DNA of 64,000 nt, taken from contig NZ_FTNT01000001.1 of the NCBI RefSeq assembly GCF_900156495.1, positions 1 to 64,000 of the forward strand, written 5' to 3'. Below are positions 25,652-34,095 of the stretch, in pieces; position 1 is the stretch's first letter; each line of letters opens with the position of its first letter. Source of the DNA: Williamsia sterculiae. Lineage in GTDB: Bacteria; Actinomycetota; Actinomycetes; Mycobacteriales; Mycobacteriaceae. A program made the position numbers and the translations under genes. The notes beneath the pieces were generated by a model that was not told the origin of the DNA, made no database searches, and saw only the letters and a list, made by a program, of their open reading frames with translations.

Positions 25652-26404
25652 TCAGGCGAGTCCGCCGTTGGCGAAGAGAACCTGACCGTTGACCCAGCGC
25701 GCCGGTCCGGCCAGGAAGGCCACGCTCTCGGCGATGTCCTCGGGGGTGCCGAGTCGTTCGAGCGGGGGAGCCGCGGCGAGCCGGTTGATGGTCTCCTCGT
25801 CCTTGCCGTCGAGGAACAGCGGCGTCGAGGTCGGACCGGGGGCGACGGTGTTCGCGGTGATGTCCTGGCCGCGCAGCTCACGGGCCAGGATCGGGGTGAT
25901 CGCCTCCACGGCGCCCTTGGTGGCCACATAACCGCCGTAGGTGGGGAAGCTGGTCCGGGTGACCGTGGTGGAGAAGTTGATGATCGCCCCACCCGAGCGG
26001 ATGCGGGTCGCCGCGAGCTGGGAGACGACGAACGTGCCGCGGACGTTGGTGCGATACATGCGATCCAGGTCGTCGAGGTCAATGGTCGCGATCGGGGACA
26101 GCGTCATGATGCCCGCGGTGTTGACCACGACGTCGACACCGCCGAACGCCTCCTCGAGCTGATCGAAGACGGCTCCCATGGCCTCCTCGTCGGCCACATC
26201 ACCACTGACGGCGATCGCCGAACCACCCGACGCGGTGATCGACTCGACCAGAGCTTCGGCCTTGGGGCGATGACCCGCATAGTGCACACCCACGGAGTAT
26301 CCGTCGGCGACCAATCGTTGTACGACGGCGGCGCCGATACCGCCGCTACCTCCGGTGACCAGTGCGACCCGGCCGGCATATGCGGGAGCGTGTGATGCGG
26401 TCAC
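25652..26404 (-). CDS. SDR-family oxidoreductase
   Basis: Classical short-chain dehydrogenase/reductase, 250 residues. NADP(H)-binding TGGSGGIG near the N-terminus, NTAG-type motif (VVNTAGIMTL), catalytic Ser region (IINFSTTVTRTSF), YxxxK (YGGYVATKGAVE) and a C-terminal ANGG. Close in pattern to 3-oxoacyl-ACP reductase-like proteins; substrate unknown. Operon with the tetR gene behind it, under the palindrome at 26419-26445. Such TetR-SDR pairs often deal with reactive carbonyl compounds, but that is inference. Confidence 0.86.
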   Translation of the reverse strand: MTASHAPAYAGRVALVTGGSGGIGAAVVQRLVADGYSVGVHYAGHRPKAEALVESITASGGSAIAVSGDVADEEAMGAVFDQLEEAFGGVDVVVNTAGIMTLSPIATIDLDDLDRMYRTNVRGTFVVSQLAATRIRSGGAIINFSTTVTRTSFPTYGGYVATKGAVEAITPILARELRGQDITANTVAPGPTSTPLFLDGKDEETINRLAAAPPLERLGTPEDIAESVAFLAGPARWVNGQVLFANGGLA

Positions 26405-26418
26405 GAGGACCTCCTCGA

Positions 26419-26445
26419 CTTATATGGACGACCCGTACATATAAG
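26419..26445. promoter_or_regulatory. 27-bp palindromic operator upstream of SDR-tetR
   Basis: CTTATATG at 26419-26426 and CATATAAG at 26438-26445 are exact reverse complements. Inside them ACG (26428-26430) and CGT (26434-26436) also match, leaving one mismatched pair and a 3-nt centre. The AT-rich arms stand out from the GC-rich background and also resemble a -10 region. Position 14 bp before the SDR start fits repression by the TetR encoded in the operon. Confidence 0.7.
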
Positions 26446-26481
26446 CATAGCTGCCGAAGGCAGTCCACCTGGCGTTACCGG

Positions 26482-27438
26482 TCAGGAGCGCAAAGCGGCC
26501 TCGTCCTCGGAGCCGAAGGTGTCCTCCAGTACCTCCGGCGAGTAGTCCTGGTCGATCTCGGCGACGTCGCGACCGCGGGCGGACTCGATGGCCGACAACC
26601 TGCGTTGTGCCCGGCCGGCCGCGTAGGAGAGGAATTCGGTGTTGTCGATGCCGAACGGCGGCTCATCGAAGCGGCCGTCGACCCATTCGATCATGGCCAG
26701 CGCGATGGGCATCAGCTCGCCGAACCGCTCGCCGATCGTGTTCCACAACGAGTCGTCGGCGGCCACGTGGCGGCGGCAGGTGAACGTGCCCCAGGCCATG
26801 TGCCTGCGCTCGTCATCGCTGATGTGCCGGATCAGGTTCTGCATACCCGGCAGGATTCCGCGTTCGGTGCACACACGTTGCCATGCGTAGTAGCCGGTCA
26901 ACGCGAGGCTGCCCTCGATGACGTGGTTGTAGGTGACGCTGGCGCGTACCTGGTTGCGTGGACTGGGATCCGAACTCAGCAACCGCAGCGACTCGGGCAG
27001 CTCGTGGTAGAAGAGTTCGCGGTAGTACGGGTTCTCGGCGACGTAGGGGTGCAGGTCGGCGGTCAAACCCACCGCGTCCATCCACAGCCGGAACACCTGG
27101 GTGTGCTTGGCTTCCTCGAAGCAGAACTGGGTGAGGTACATCTCGTCACCGAACCGCCCCTCGGCCGCCATCGCCGCGATGAACGGCTGGATGTCCTCGG
27201 TCACCGCCTCCTCACCCGCGATGAACTGCGCGCAGAGGTAGGTGGAGCTGCGCCGCTGATGGTCGTCGAGTCCGGCCCAATCGGCCGCGTCGTGACCGAA
27301 GTCGAGGTCGGTGGGATTCCAGAACTTCGCGTTACCCTTGGCGAACAGTCGAAGTGGAAACGAATCCCAGTGCAGGCCGCCCGCCCGTAACGAGCTGAAA
27401 CCGGATCGTCCCTCGACGGGGTGGTCGGCGATCGTCAT
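26482..27438 (-). CDS. R2-like ligand-binding oxidase (Mn/Fe, Rv0233-like)
   Basis: Ferritin-fold protein that builds a Mn/Fe cofactor and a fatty-acid ligand, with proposed oxidase activity; not a ribonucleotide reductase subunit. 318 residues. All metal ligands appear with a constant +8 offset to my memory of Rv0233: Glu76, Glu109, His112, Glu175, Glu210 and His213. The residues that form the Val-Tyr ether cross-link in that group are also present (Val79, Tyr170). ATG 27438. Single gene: its neighbours are on the same strand but separated by 75 bp on each side. Confidence 0.92.
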   Translation of the reverse strand: MTIADHPVEGRSGFSSLRAGGLHWDSFPLRLFAKGNAKFWNPTDLDFGHDAADWAGLDDHQRRSSTYLCAQFIAGEEAVTEDIQPFIAAMAAEGRFGDEMYLTQFCFEEAKHTQVFRLWMDAVGLTADLHPYVAENPYYRELFYHELPESLRLLSSDPSPRNQVRASVTYNHVIEGSLALTGYYAWQRVCTERGILPGMQNLIRHISDDERRHMAWGTFTCRRHVAADDSLWNTIGERFGELMPIALAMIEWVDGRFDEPPFGIDNTEFLSYAAGRAQRRLSAIESARGRDVAEIDQDYSPEVLEDTFGSEDEAALRS

Positions 27439-27512
27439 CCCTCGACGCTAACGCGCCCGGTCGGTCGCCGTTGATGAATCGACGAAGGGCCACGATGCGG
27501 TGCGGGCAGCGA

Positions 27513-28238
27513 TCAGGCGCCGGGACCCGCCTCGATGATCTGCGCAGCGACCGCCGACAAGGTCACCCCCCGTTCGCGGGACAGTCGAGCCAGGAGTTCG
27601 AAGGCATCGGAGTGGCCGAGGCGGAAACGTTCCATGATCATCCCCTTGGCCTGACCGATGAGGTCGCGTTGGGTCAGCGACGCTCGCACCCTTTCCTTCT
27701 CACGCACGGTGGACAACGCGATGGCGGCGTGCGCGGCGAAAAGGCCACCCACCGAACGGGAGTCATCGTCGAAAGCCTCGGTGGCACTGCTGTGCAGATT
27801 GAGTGAGGCGAAGTTGTCACCCTCGACGTAGAGGCAGAAGCAGAGCATCGAACCGATGCCGATCTCGGCGGCGCGTGCGGAGAACTCCGGCCACCGCGTC
27901 TCGGTGGCCATCCGTTCGATACTGATCGTGTCGGAGTCGAGGGCGGCTCGGATGCACGGGCCCTCGTTCAATTCGGCCTGTAACCGATCGGACTCAGCGG
28001 CGAGATCGCCGACGATGGCGGAGCTCGCCAGTTCGGAGTCGTCGCCCACCAGGGTCACGCTCGCGTATTCGGCCCCGGGTATCGACTGCACCGCCGAGGC
28101 GGAGATCGCGCGCAGGATCGTCGGGCTGTCTCTGCTCTCCTGACGGAGTAACCGGGCGACGGACGCCATCCGCGCGGGTAACGCGACCGTGATCTCGGCG
28201 GTCGCGGTCTTCTGAATCTCGTCCTGCGGTGAATCCAC
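27513..28238 (-). CDS. GAF and ANTAR domain-containing regulator
   Basis: 241 residues. The N-terminal two thirds is a GAF sensor domain (YASVTLVGDDSELASSAIVGD, then GIGSMLCFCLYVEGDNFASLNLHS). The last 60 residues are an ANTAR RNA-binding domain (RDLIGQAKGMIMERFRLGHSDAFELLARLSRE), which acts on nascent RNA to prevent termination. Common in mycobacteria and relatives. GTG 28238 is used. The GAF ligand and RNA targets are unknown; no paired hairpins typical of ANTAR targets were noticed next to it. Confidence 0.87.
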   Translation of the reverse strand: MDSPQDEIQKTATAEITVALPARMASVARLLRQESRDSPTILRAISASAVQSIPGAEYASVTLVGDDSELASSAIVGDLAAESDRLQAELNEGPCIRAALDSDTISIERMATETRWPEFSARAAEIGIGSMLCFCLYVEGDNFASLNLHSSATEAFDDDSRSVGGLFAAHAAIALSTVREKERVRASLTQRDLIGQAKGMIMERFRLGHSDAFELLARLSRERGVTLSAVAAQIIEAGPGA

Positions 28239-28397
28239 TTGTCTCCGGTCTCTTCATCCGACGCGTTCTCCCGGGATTGCGTATCGCTGTCGCAAGCCGG
28301 TTTCCAGCGGGGACCCCATGATAGACCGGGGCGGTTGACGTGGTGCCGTCTGTGCGGGATCGGCGGGTACGACCGACGTGCCATCGCGGTCGGCGGA

Positions 28398-29003
28398 TCA
28401 CACCGGTGTGACGCGGCCGCCGGATCGGTGCGGACGTCCAGCCAGGGCGAGCAACGGGCGTTCGAGAGTCAACAGGATCAACGGGAACAGGTAGAGCGCA
28501 GGAACGACCAGCACCAATACGAGTGCGGCGGTGACCAGACCGATGGGGATCGCGGTTCGCACCACACGGTTCGGCGGCCGCTGGTCGGCGGGGTGCTGGT
28601 CGGCGAGGATGAGATCAATGCCGCGAAGTGCGACGACCGAGACCAGCACGGTGATGACGTAGACGGCCAGGCTGAGCCGGTCGTTACCGCCGGTACTGAC
28701 ATCGAGCACGGTGGCGATGGGCACGAACACCACCGACGCGAGCCACGCCGCATTGACGTACACCAACCCGACGCTCACCTCGCGAGCCCCGTCGAGGACC
28801 CGATGGTGCGCACCCCACAGCACCGTGATGGCGATGAAACTGGTTGCGGCAGCGATCAGTGCGTACTGGTTGTGGGCGAAGAACTCCGCGGTCCCGCCGC
28901 CGCTCCGCGCCTCGTCCACCAGCGGTAAGGCGATCAGGGTGACGGCGATCGCGACCACGGCGTCGCTGTAGTTGACCAACCGGTCGACCTGCCGGTCGCT
29001 CAT
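28398..29003 (-). CDS. TMEM175-family (DUF1211) membrane protein
   Basis: Probable potassium channel or channel-like protein, 201 residues. The family signature R-x3-F/Y-SDAV-x-AIA-x-TL appears as RLVNYSDAVVAIAVTLIALPL at the N-terminus, in the first of about six hydrophobic segments. Bacterial TMEM175 proteins conduct K+ as tetramers. ATG 29003. Stand-alone gene; about 110-160 bp of non-coding sequence on each side without clear signals. Confidence 0.8.
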   Translation of the reverse strand: MSDRQVDRLVNYSDAVVAIAVTLIALPLVDEARSGGGTAEFFAHNQYALIAAATSFIAITVLWGAHHRVLDGAREVSVGLVYVNAAWLASVVFVPIATVLDVSTGGNDRLSLAVYVITVLVSVVALRGIDLILADQHPADQRPPNRVVRTAIPIGLVTAALVLVLVVPALYLFPLILLTLERPLLALAGRPHRSGGRVTPV

Positions 29004-29114
29004 CGGAGAAGGGTGTTGATCGAGGGGGACATAGCCTGTGGCTCCTGGGTGGTGGGTGAGTGCCGCCGAATCCGGAACCCCGGATCTCGTGAGACAGGCT
29101 AACCGGCCTAGTAG

Positions 29115-29444
29115 TCACGCGGAGACCGTCGTCGCCCGCCACACCCCGGGTCGTGACCCCGTGGCGTTCCGGAAGAACACCGAGAAATTGGACGGGTCGT
29201 CGAAGCCCAGGATCCGCGCGCAGGTGGCGGCGGTGACCTGGTCGTGGGCCAGGAGTCGTTTGGCCTCGAGCACTAACCTTTCGACGATGTAGGACTTCGC
29301 ACTGCGACCGGTGGCGTCCTGCGTCGCACGCGAAAGCGTGCGTGGGGAGTACCCGAGGGCATCGGCGTAGAAGGTGACGTCGTGGTGTTCGCGGAAGTGC
29401 GCCGCGACGCTGGCACGGAACGACTCGAACACCGCGTTGGTCAC
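29115..29444 (-). CDS. Stand-alone AraC-type HTH protein (N-terminally truncated family member)
   Basis: 109 residues, almost only the two-helix-turn-helix AraC domain (DALGYSPRTLSRATQDATG and ARILGFDDPSNFSVFFRNATG). The family members it resembles are about 300 residues with an N-terminal sensor domain, which is missing here. The GTG at 29444 overlaps the GlxA-type regulator stop by 4 bp (GTGA), so it is translationally coupled to it. Either a MarA/SoxS-like minimal activator or a remnant rescued by coupling. The frame can be read 24 codons further upstream, but only inside the neighbour. Confidence 0.65.
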   Translation of the reverse strand: MTNAVFESFRASVAAHFREHHDVTFYADALGYSPRTLSRATQDATGRSAKSYIVERLVLEAKRLLAHDQVTAATCARILGFDDPSNFSVFFRNATGSRPGVWRATTVSA

Positions 29445-30400
29445 GAATTTTGTGGTGGCGGCTCGGTGAAAGCCGTGGCGAAGGTGAGCCGATAGTGTTC
29501 GGGGCTCACGCCACACGCTCGCCGAAACGCGGCGCGCGTCGCCGCGGGCGACCCCAGTCCGGTGCGCTCACCGAGCCTTTCGGCGGGCAGGTCGGTCGCC
29601 TCCAGGATCTCTCGGGCCAGATTGATCCGGATCCTGGTCATCCATCGCGCGGGTGTCAGGCCGGTTTCTGCCTCGAATGTGCGGACCAGTGTGCGTGGCG
29701 AGCAGGGGACTCGAGCTGCCAGATCGGCGAGAGTGTGTCGCGTGGTGGGGTTGCCGGCCATCCACGCACGCAGTTCGGCGAGGTCGTGTCCGCGCTCGGA
29801 CGGTCGGGTCGGGGGAATGTACTGCAACTGGTCGCCGGTGCGCCGCGGTGCTGCGACGATGGCCCTGGCGCGCTGATTGGCGGCGGCCGATCCATGATCG
29901 GCGGTGATCAGGTGGAGACACAGATCGATACCCGCGGTCACCCCCGCGGAGGTCAAGATGTCGCCGTCGTCGATGAACAGCGGGCGCGGATCCACCGTGA
30001 TGTCGGGGTACAGGCACTGCAGTCGCTCGACCTCCTGCCAGTGCGTGGTCACCGTGCGACCGGCGATGATCCCCGCCGCGGCGAGAGCGAAGACCCCCGT
30101 GCAGATGGATACCATCCGCGCTCCCCGCTCGACCGCCGCCCGCAACCCAGCGAGCGTTCGGTCAGCGACCCGCGCCGCGGGGTCGTCGGTGCCGGGGACG
30201 ATCACGGTCTGCGCGGTCGTCAACGACCGCAGTGGTGCCAGTTCCGTGATCGCCACGCCGCCCGACGGGACGGGGCCCGCCTCCTCGTCTGCGCAGACCG
30301 TGAGTGAGTACCTCGGGTCGAGGCCGAAGATCTGCATCGGTATCGCGAGGTCGAGCGGCAGTGCACCCGGGAGGGCCAGCACGCTCACCTGATGACTCAC
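29441..30400 (-). CDS. GlxA-family AraC-type regulator with DJ-1/PfpI-like domain
   Basis: 319 residues, the usual length. N-terminal class I amidotransferase-like domain (about 1-170) with the Cys-containing nucleophile-elbow region ARMVSICTGVFALAAAGI; C-terminal AraC HTH pair (TLADLAARVPCSPRTLVRTFEAETG and GLGSPAATRAAFRRACG). Such regulators control catabolism of amines and amino acids, but this one's target is unknown. GTG 30400 is chosen as it starts the family sequence (VSHQVSVLALPG); further upstream starts would run into the divergent HD-domain gene. Coupled by a 4-bp overlap to the short AraC protein. Confidence 0.85.
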   Translation of the reverse strand: MSHQVSVLALPGALPLDLAIPMQIFGLDPRYSLTVCADEEAGPVPSGGVAITELAPLRSLTTAQTVIVPGTDDPAARVADRTLAGLRAAVERGARMVSICTGVFALAAAGIIAGRTVTTHWQEVERLQCLYPDITVDPRPLFIDDGDILTSAGVTAGIDLCLHLITADHGSAAANQRARAIVAAPRRTGDQLQYIPPTRPSERGHDLAELRAWMAGNPTTRHTLADLAARVPCSPRTLVRTFEAETGLTPARWMTRIRINLAREILEATDLPAERLGERTGLGSPAATRAAFRRACGVSPEHYRLTFATAFTEPPPQNS

Positions 30401-30473
30401 GTGACCATTTTCAAGCGAAAGCCGACCGTTTCGCCACTGTTCGAGCTCACCGCCCGGTGGTGTGCTCATACTC

Positions 30474-31106
30474 ATGACAGACATCCCGGAGATCCCCACC
30501 GACCCGATAGCCGTCGCCGCCCTGGAACTGGCGAGATCGACCGAGAATCCCTCGGTGTTCAACCATTCCGTCCGAAGCTTCCTGTGGGCGACGCTGCTCG
30601 CCGACCACGACAAGGTGACCGGCGATGCTGACTACGACCCGACCCTGTTATTCGCGGCGACGGTGATGCACGATCTGGGGGCGGGCAGCCGCGCGCCCGG
30701 ACGCCAGCGTTTCGAGGTGGAGGGCGCTGACCTCGCCGCGGAGCTGCTCACCGAATACGGCATCGCGGCTGCCCAGGTGGACCGGGTGTGGGAGGCCATC
30801 GCCATCCACACCAGCTCCGGCATCGCCGAGCGACGCGGTCTGCTGGCCTATCTCACCCGAGAAGGTGTGGGGATCGACTTCGGTCGCCAGGCCGAGGTCG
30901 TCGGCGACCGGGCCGGGGCCGTCCACGCCCAATACCCCCGGCTGAGCATGGTCCGGTCACTCGTCGACGCGATCGTCGAGCACGCCGCGCGTAGCGAGGC
31001 CGCGGCGCCTCGCTACTCCACTGCCGGCGAATTGCTGCGCGAACGTCAGCAGGACGGTGTCACCCGAATGGAGCTCGCGGCCGCGCAATCGCCGTGGGGA
31101 TCCTGA
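30474..31106 (+). CDS. HD domain-containing protein
   Basis: 210 residues from ATG 30474 (ATG 30462 also in frame). Metal-binding HD-superfamily residues: His in VFNHSVRSFLWA, HD in VMHDLGAGS and a further His in IAIHTSSGI. The family includes phosphohydrolases, and relatives include cyanamide hydratase-like proteins. The actual substrate is unknown. Divergent from the GlxA-type gene across about 70 bp and followed by a small gene on the opposite strand. Confidence 0.8.
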   Translation: MTDIPEIPTDPIAVAALELARSTENPSVFNHSVRSFLWATLLADHDKVTGDADYDPTLLFAATVMHDLGAGSRAPGRQRFEVEGADLAAELLTEYGIAAAQVDRVWEAIAIHTSSGIAERRGLLAYLTREGVGIDFGRQAEVVGDRAGAVHAQYPRLSMVRSLVDAIVEHAARSEAAAPRYSTAGELLRERQQDGVTRMELAAAQSPWGS

Positions 31107-31116
31107 CCGACGTGGC

Positions 31117-31320
31117 TCAGACCGCCGTCACGACACGGTAGGTGATGGTCGCGACGCAACCCGGTTCACCGTCGGACACCGAGATCAGTTCCGCGTAGTC
31201 CTCGCCTGCGGTCTCCGCGTGCTCGGCCGCGCGGTTCTCGAAGTAGTTGAGCCGCCAGTGTTCCGAGCTCCACAGGTCCGGTCTGTCCGGGACCGCATGG
31301 GTCATCGTGCGTACGTCCAT
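31117..31320 (-). CDS. Small protein of unknown function
   Basis: 67 residues from ATG 31320, which has GAGGTGA 9 nt upstream. Residues 15-67 read like a compact folded domain with aromatic residues (LWSSEHWRLNYFENR) and a C-terminal beta-like strand (CVATITYRVVTAV). I do not recognise it. It sits between the HD gene (convergent, 10 bp) and the M13 peptidase gene, whose stop follows its start region by 58 bp on the same strand. Reality is supported by the ribosome-binding site only. Confidence 0.5.
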   Translation of the reverse strand: MDVRTMTHAVPDRPDLWSSEHWRLNYFENRAAEHAETAGEDYAELISVSDGEPGCVATITYRVVTAV

Positions 31321-31378
31321 CCGCCTGCGTCACCTCGCGATCCCCTGTGTCGACTTCCCGGCTCTCGGTCGGTGGTTG

Positions 31379-33388
31379 TCACCAGATACGTACCCGTGCC
31401 TCGGGTTCGAGGAACAGCGCATCTCCGGGGGTGACGTCGAACGCGTCGTAGAAGGCATCGATGTTGCGGACGACTCCGTTACACCGGAACTCCGGCGGGG
31501 AATGCGGGTCGATGGAGAGCCTGCGGATGGCCTCGGCCTCGCGGGTCTTTGTGCGCCACACCTGAGCCCAGCCGAAGAACACCCGCTGCAACCCGGTGAG
31601 TCCGTCGATGACCGGTACGTCGGTGCCCTCGGTGGCGATGCGGTAGGCGGCCAGCGAGATGGACAGCCCGCCGAGATCGCCGATGTTCTCGCCGATCGTG
31701 AACTCGCCGTTGACCTTGTACTGCGGATCCAACCCCTCGGGGGTGAACTGGCTGTACTGGTCGATCAGTGCCCGGGTGCGGGTCGCGAACTCGGTGCGGT
31801 CGTCGTCGGTCCACCAGTCACGCAGGTTGCCGTCACCGTCGTACTTGGCACCCTGGTCGTCGAAGCCGTGACCGATCTCGTGCCCGATGACCGCGCCGAT
31901 ACCGCCGTAGTTCACCGCGTCGTCGGCGTCGGGATCGAAGAACGGTGGCTGCAGGATCGCCGCGGGGAAGACGATCTCGTTCATCCCCGGGTTGTAGTAG
32001 GCGTTGACCGTCTGCGGGGTCATGAACCACTCGTCATGGTCGACCGGGGTGCCGATCTTGCCGAACTCCCGGTCCTCCTCGAACGCGGAGGCCCGACGCA
32101 CGTTGCCGAGCAGGTCGTCGCGGTCGATCTGCAGCGCAGAATAGTCACGCCAGGCGGCCGGATAGCCGATCTTCGGCGTGAACTTGGACAGCTTGACCAG
32201 CGCCTTCTCACGCGTCTCCGGGCTCATCCACGCCAGCTCGCTGATGTTGCGGCGGTAGGCCTCGATCAGGTTCGCGATGAGCAGGTCCATTCGCGCCTTG
32301 GCCTCTGGCGGGAACTGCCGCTCGACGTAGAGCCTGCCGACGGCGAATCCCATGGCGCCCTCGACCAGTCCGACGGCGCGCTTCCAGCGGTCGCGGATGC
32401 TCTCGGCTCCGGTCAGGGTGTTGCCGTAGAACGCGAAGTTCTCGTTCACGAAGTCGGCCGACAGGTAGGGCGCGGCGGAATGCAGCACCCGCCATTGGGT
32501 CCAGGTCTTCCAGTCGTCGAGATCCCGATCAGCGAAGAGTGCCGCGGTGCCGGAGATGAAGGACGGTTGTCCGACCACCACCTCGTCGAAGGTGGGTGAC
32601 GACGCGGCGTCGAGCCCGCCGATCCAAGCGGCCAGGTCGAAGCCGTCGATGTCAGCGGTGAGATCGGCAAATGTGCGCAGGTTGTAGGACTTCTCGGCAT
32701 CGCGACGGGCCACCACGTCCCAGTGGTTCGCCGCGATCGCGGTCTCGAGGTCCACGACGGTGTCGGCACGCTGCTCCGCGTCGTCGTATCCGGCCAGCCG
32801 GAACATCGCCCGCACGTGGTCGTGGTACTTCGCGCGGGTCTCGGCATGCTTGTCGTCGCCGTTCTCGTCCGGGCGGTAGTAGGACTCGTCGGGCAGACCG
32901 ATCCCGGACTGGGTGAGGTGTACGAGGTAGCGGTCGGAGTTCTTGGCGTCGGTGTCGACGTAGTAGCCGATCAGGCCGCCGCTGCCAGTCCGTTGCAGAC
33001 GACCGAGTTCGGCGGCGAGCGTGGCCCGGTCCGTGACTGCGGCGATGGCGTCGAGGTCGTCGCGTACCGGAGCGATGCCGAGCGTGTCCGCGCGCTCCTC
33101 GTCCATGAAAGCGCCGTACAGGTCACCGATCTTGGCGGCATCACTGCCGGGTTGCGGCGACGCCGCGGCACACTCCTCGACGATCTCGCGGACGTTCTGC
33201 TCGGCCCGGTCGCGGAGGACGTGGAACGCGCCGTCGAGACTGCGGTCGGCGGGGATCTGGTGTCCGGCCAGCCAGACCCCGTTGACGTGTTCGAAGAGAT
33301 CGTCCTGCGGTCGCACGGCGTCGTCGACGAACTCCAGGTCGAGTCCGGAGCGAGGGCTGTCGGTGGGTGCGGATGCGGTGGAGGTCAC
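31379..33388 (-). CDS. zmp1: M13-family zinc metallopeptidase, Zmp1-like
   Basis: Neprilysin-type endopeptidase, 669 residues. Zinc site HEIGH in VIGHEIGHGFDDQGAKYDGDG, third ligand Glu in GENIGDLGGLSIS, substrate-binding VNAYYNPGMNEIVFPA and the C-terminal RVRIW. The N-terminal domain starts LDLEFVDDAVRPQDDLFEHVNG. GTG 33388 is preferred because AGGCAGG lies 9 nt before it; ATG 33397 is only 9 bp longer. No signal peptide is visible, as for Zmp1. The M. tuberculosis homologue is Rv0198c, close to the mmpL3 block, so this is part of the shared synteny. Confidence 0.92.
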   Translation of the reverse strand: MTSTASAPTDSPRSGLDLEFVDDAVRPQDDLFEHVNGVWLAGHQIPADRSLDGAFHVLRDRAEQNVREIVEECAAASPQPGSDAAKIGDLYGAFMDEERADTLGIAPVRDDLDAIAAVTDRATLAAELGRLQRTGSGGLIGYYVDTDAKNSDRYLVHLTQSGIGLPDESYYRPDENGDDKHAETRAKYHDHVRAMFRLAGYDDAEQRADTVVDLETAIAANHWDVVARRDAEKSYNLRTFADLTADIDGFDLAAWIGGLDAASSPTFDEVVVGQPSFISGTAALFADRDLDDWKTWTQWRVLHSAAPYLSADFVNENFAFYGNTLTGAESIRDRWKRAVGLVEGAMGFAVGRLYVERQFPPEAKARMDLLIANLIEAYRRNISELAWMSPETREKALVKLSKFTPKIGYPAAWRDYSALQIDRDDLLGNVRRASAFEEDREFGKIGTPVDHDEWFMTPQTVNAYYNPGMNEIVFPAAILQPPFFDPDADDAVNYGGIGAVIGHEIGHGFDDQGAKYDGDGNLRDWWTDDDRTEFATRTRALIDQYSQFTPEGLDPQYKVNGEFTIGENIGDLGGLSISLAAYRIATEGTDVPVIDGLTGLQRVFFGWAQVWRTKTREAEAIRRLSIDPHSPPEFRCNGVVRNIDAFYDAFDVTPGDALFLEPEARVRIW

Positions 33389-33449
33389 GCCGACCATCCT
33401 GCCTGGTGTCGGCGGATTCTCCCACCCGTGAACCGACAGCGGTGGCTCG

Positions 33450-34061
33450 ATGCTGCAGGATGGTGGGGTGAGGCGATCCCATGCCCTGTCCTCGACCGCC
33501 CTGTCCTCGACTGCCACCTTTCTCGACGAGATTCGGCAGAACCCGATGATCGTCCGGTTGGTGGACGAGCTGCCCGCGCTGGACCTGCCGGACTGGTTCG
33601 TGGCGGGTGGGGCCCTGATGCAGACGGTGTGGAACGTCCGAACCAGACGGCCGGTCAACCACGGGATACTCGACTACGACGTCCTCTACTTCGACGACTC
33701 CGACCTGTCGGAAGCCGCGGAACAAGTCGTGATCGACCGGGTGGCGGCGGTGTTCGGCGCAGACGTGCAGATCCGGAACCAGGCCCGCGTCCACCACTGG
33801 TACGCGGACAAGTTCGGCATGGACTCCCCTGTGCGGCCGTTGCGGGACAGTCGTGATGGTATCGACCAGTTCGTCGCGCCCTGCGTCGCCGTGGGGGTCA
33901 CCCGCTCCGACGACGGAGAACTCACGGTCTACGCGCCCTTCGGCCTCGACGACATGAACACCATGATCATTCGACACAATGTGGCCCGCGCGTCCCGAGA
34001 GGCGTTCGATGCGAAGGCCACCCGGTGGCGCAGTCGGTGGCCCGAGGTGACCATCGACTGA
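33450..34061 (+). CDS. Nucleotidyltransferase-like protein (NTP_transf_6/DUF925 type)
   Basis: 203 residues with the nucleotidyltransferase-fold pattern FVAGGALMQTVWN followed by HGILDYDVLYFDDSDLS, where the DYD and DD carboxylates could bind metal. Resembles the uncharacterised NTP_transf_6 family; the reaction is unknown. ATG 33450 or GTG 33468; the first 20 residues are not conserved-looking. Divergent from the peptidase gene across about 60 bp and convergent with the pirin gene. Confidence 0.78.
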   Translation: MLQDGGVRRSHALSSTALSSTATFLDEIRQNPMIVRLVDELPALDLPDWFVAGGALMQTVWNVRTRRPVNHGILDYDVLYFDDSDLSEAAEQVVIDRVAAVFGADVQIRNQARVHHWYADKFGMDSPVRPLRDSRDGIDQFVAPCVAVGVTRSDDGELTVYAPFGLDDMNTMIIRHNVARASREAFDAKATRWRSRWPEVTID

Positions 34062-34095
34062 CGCCGTCGCGGGCCGGGTGCTGTGTGGAGAGGCG

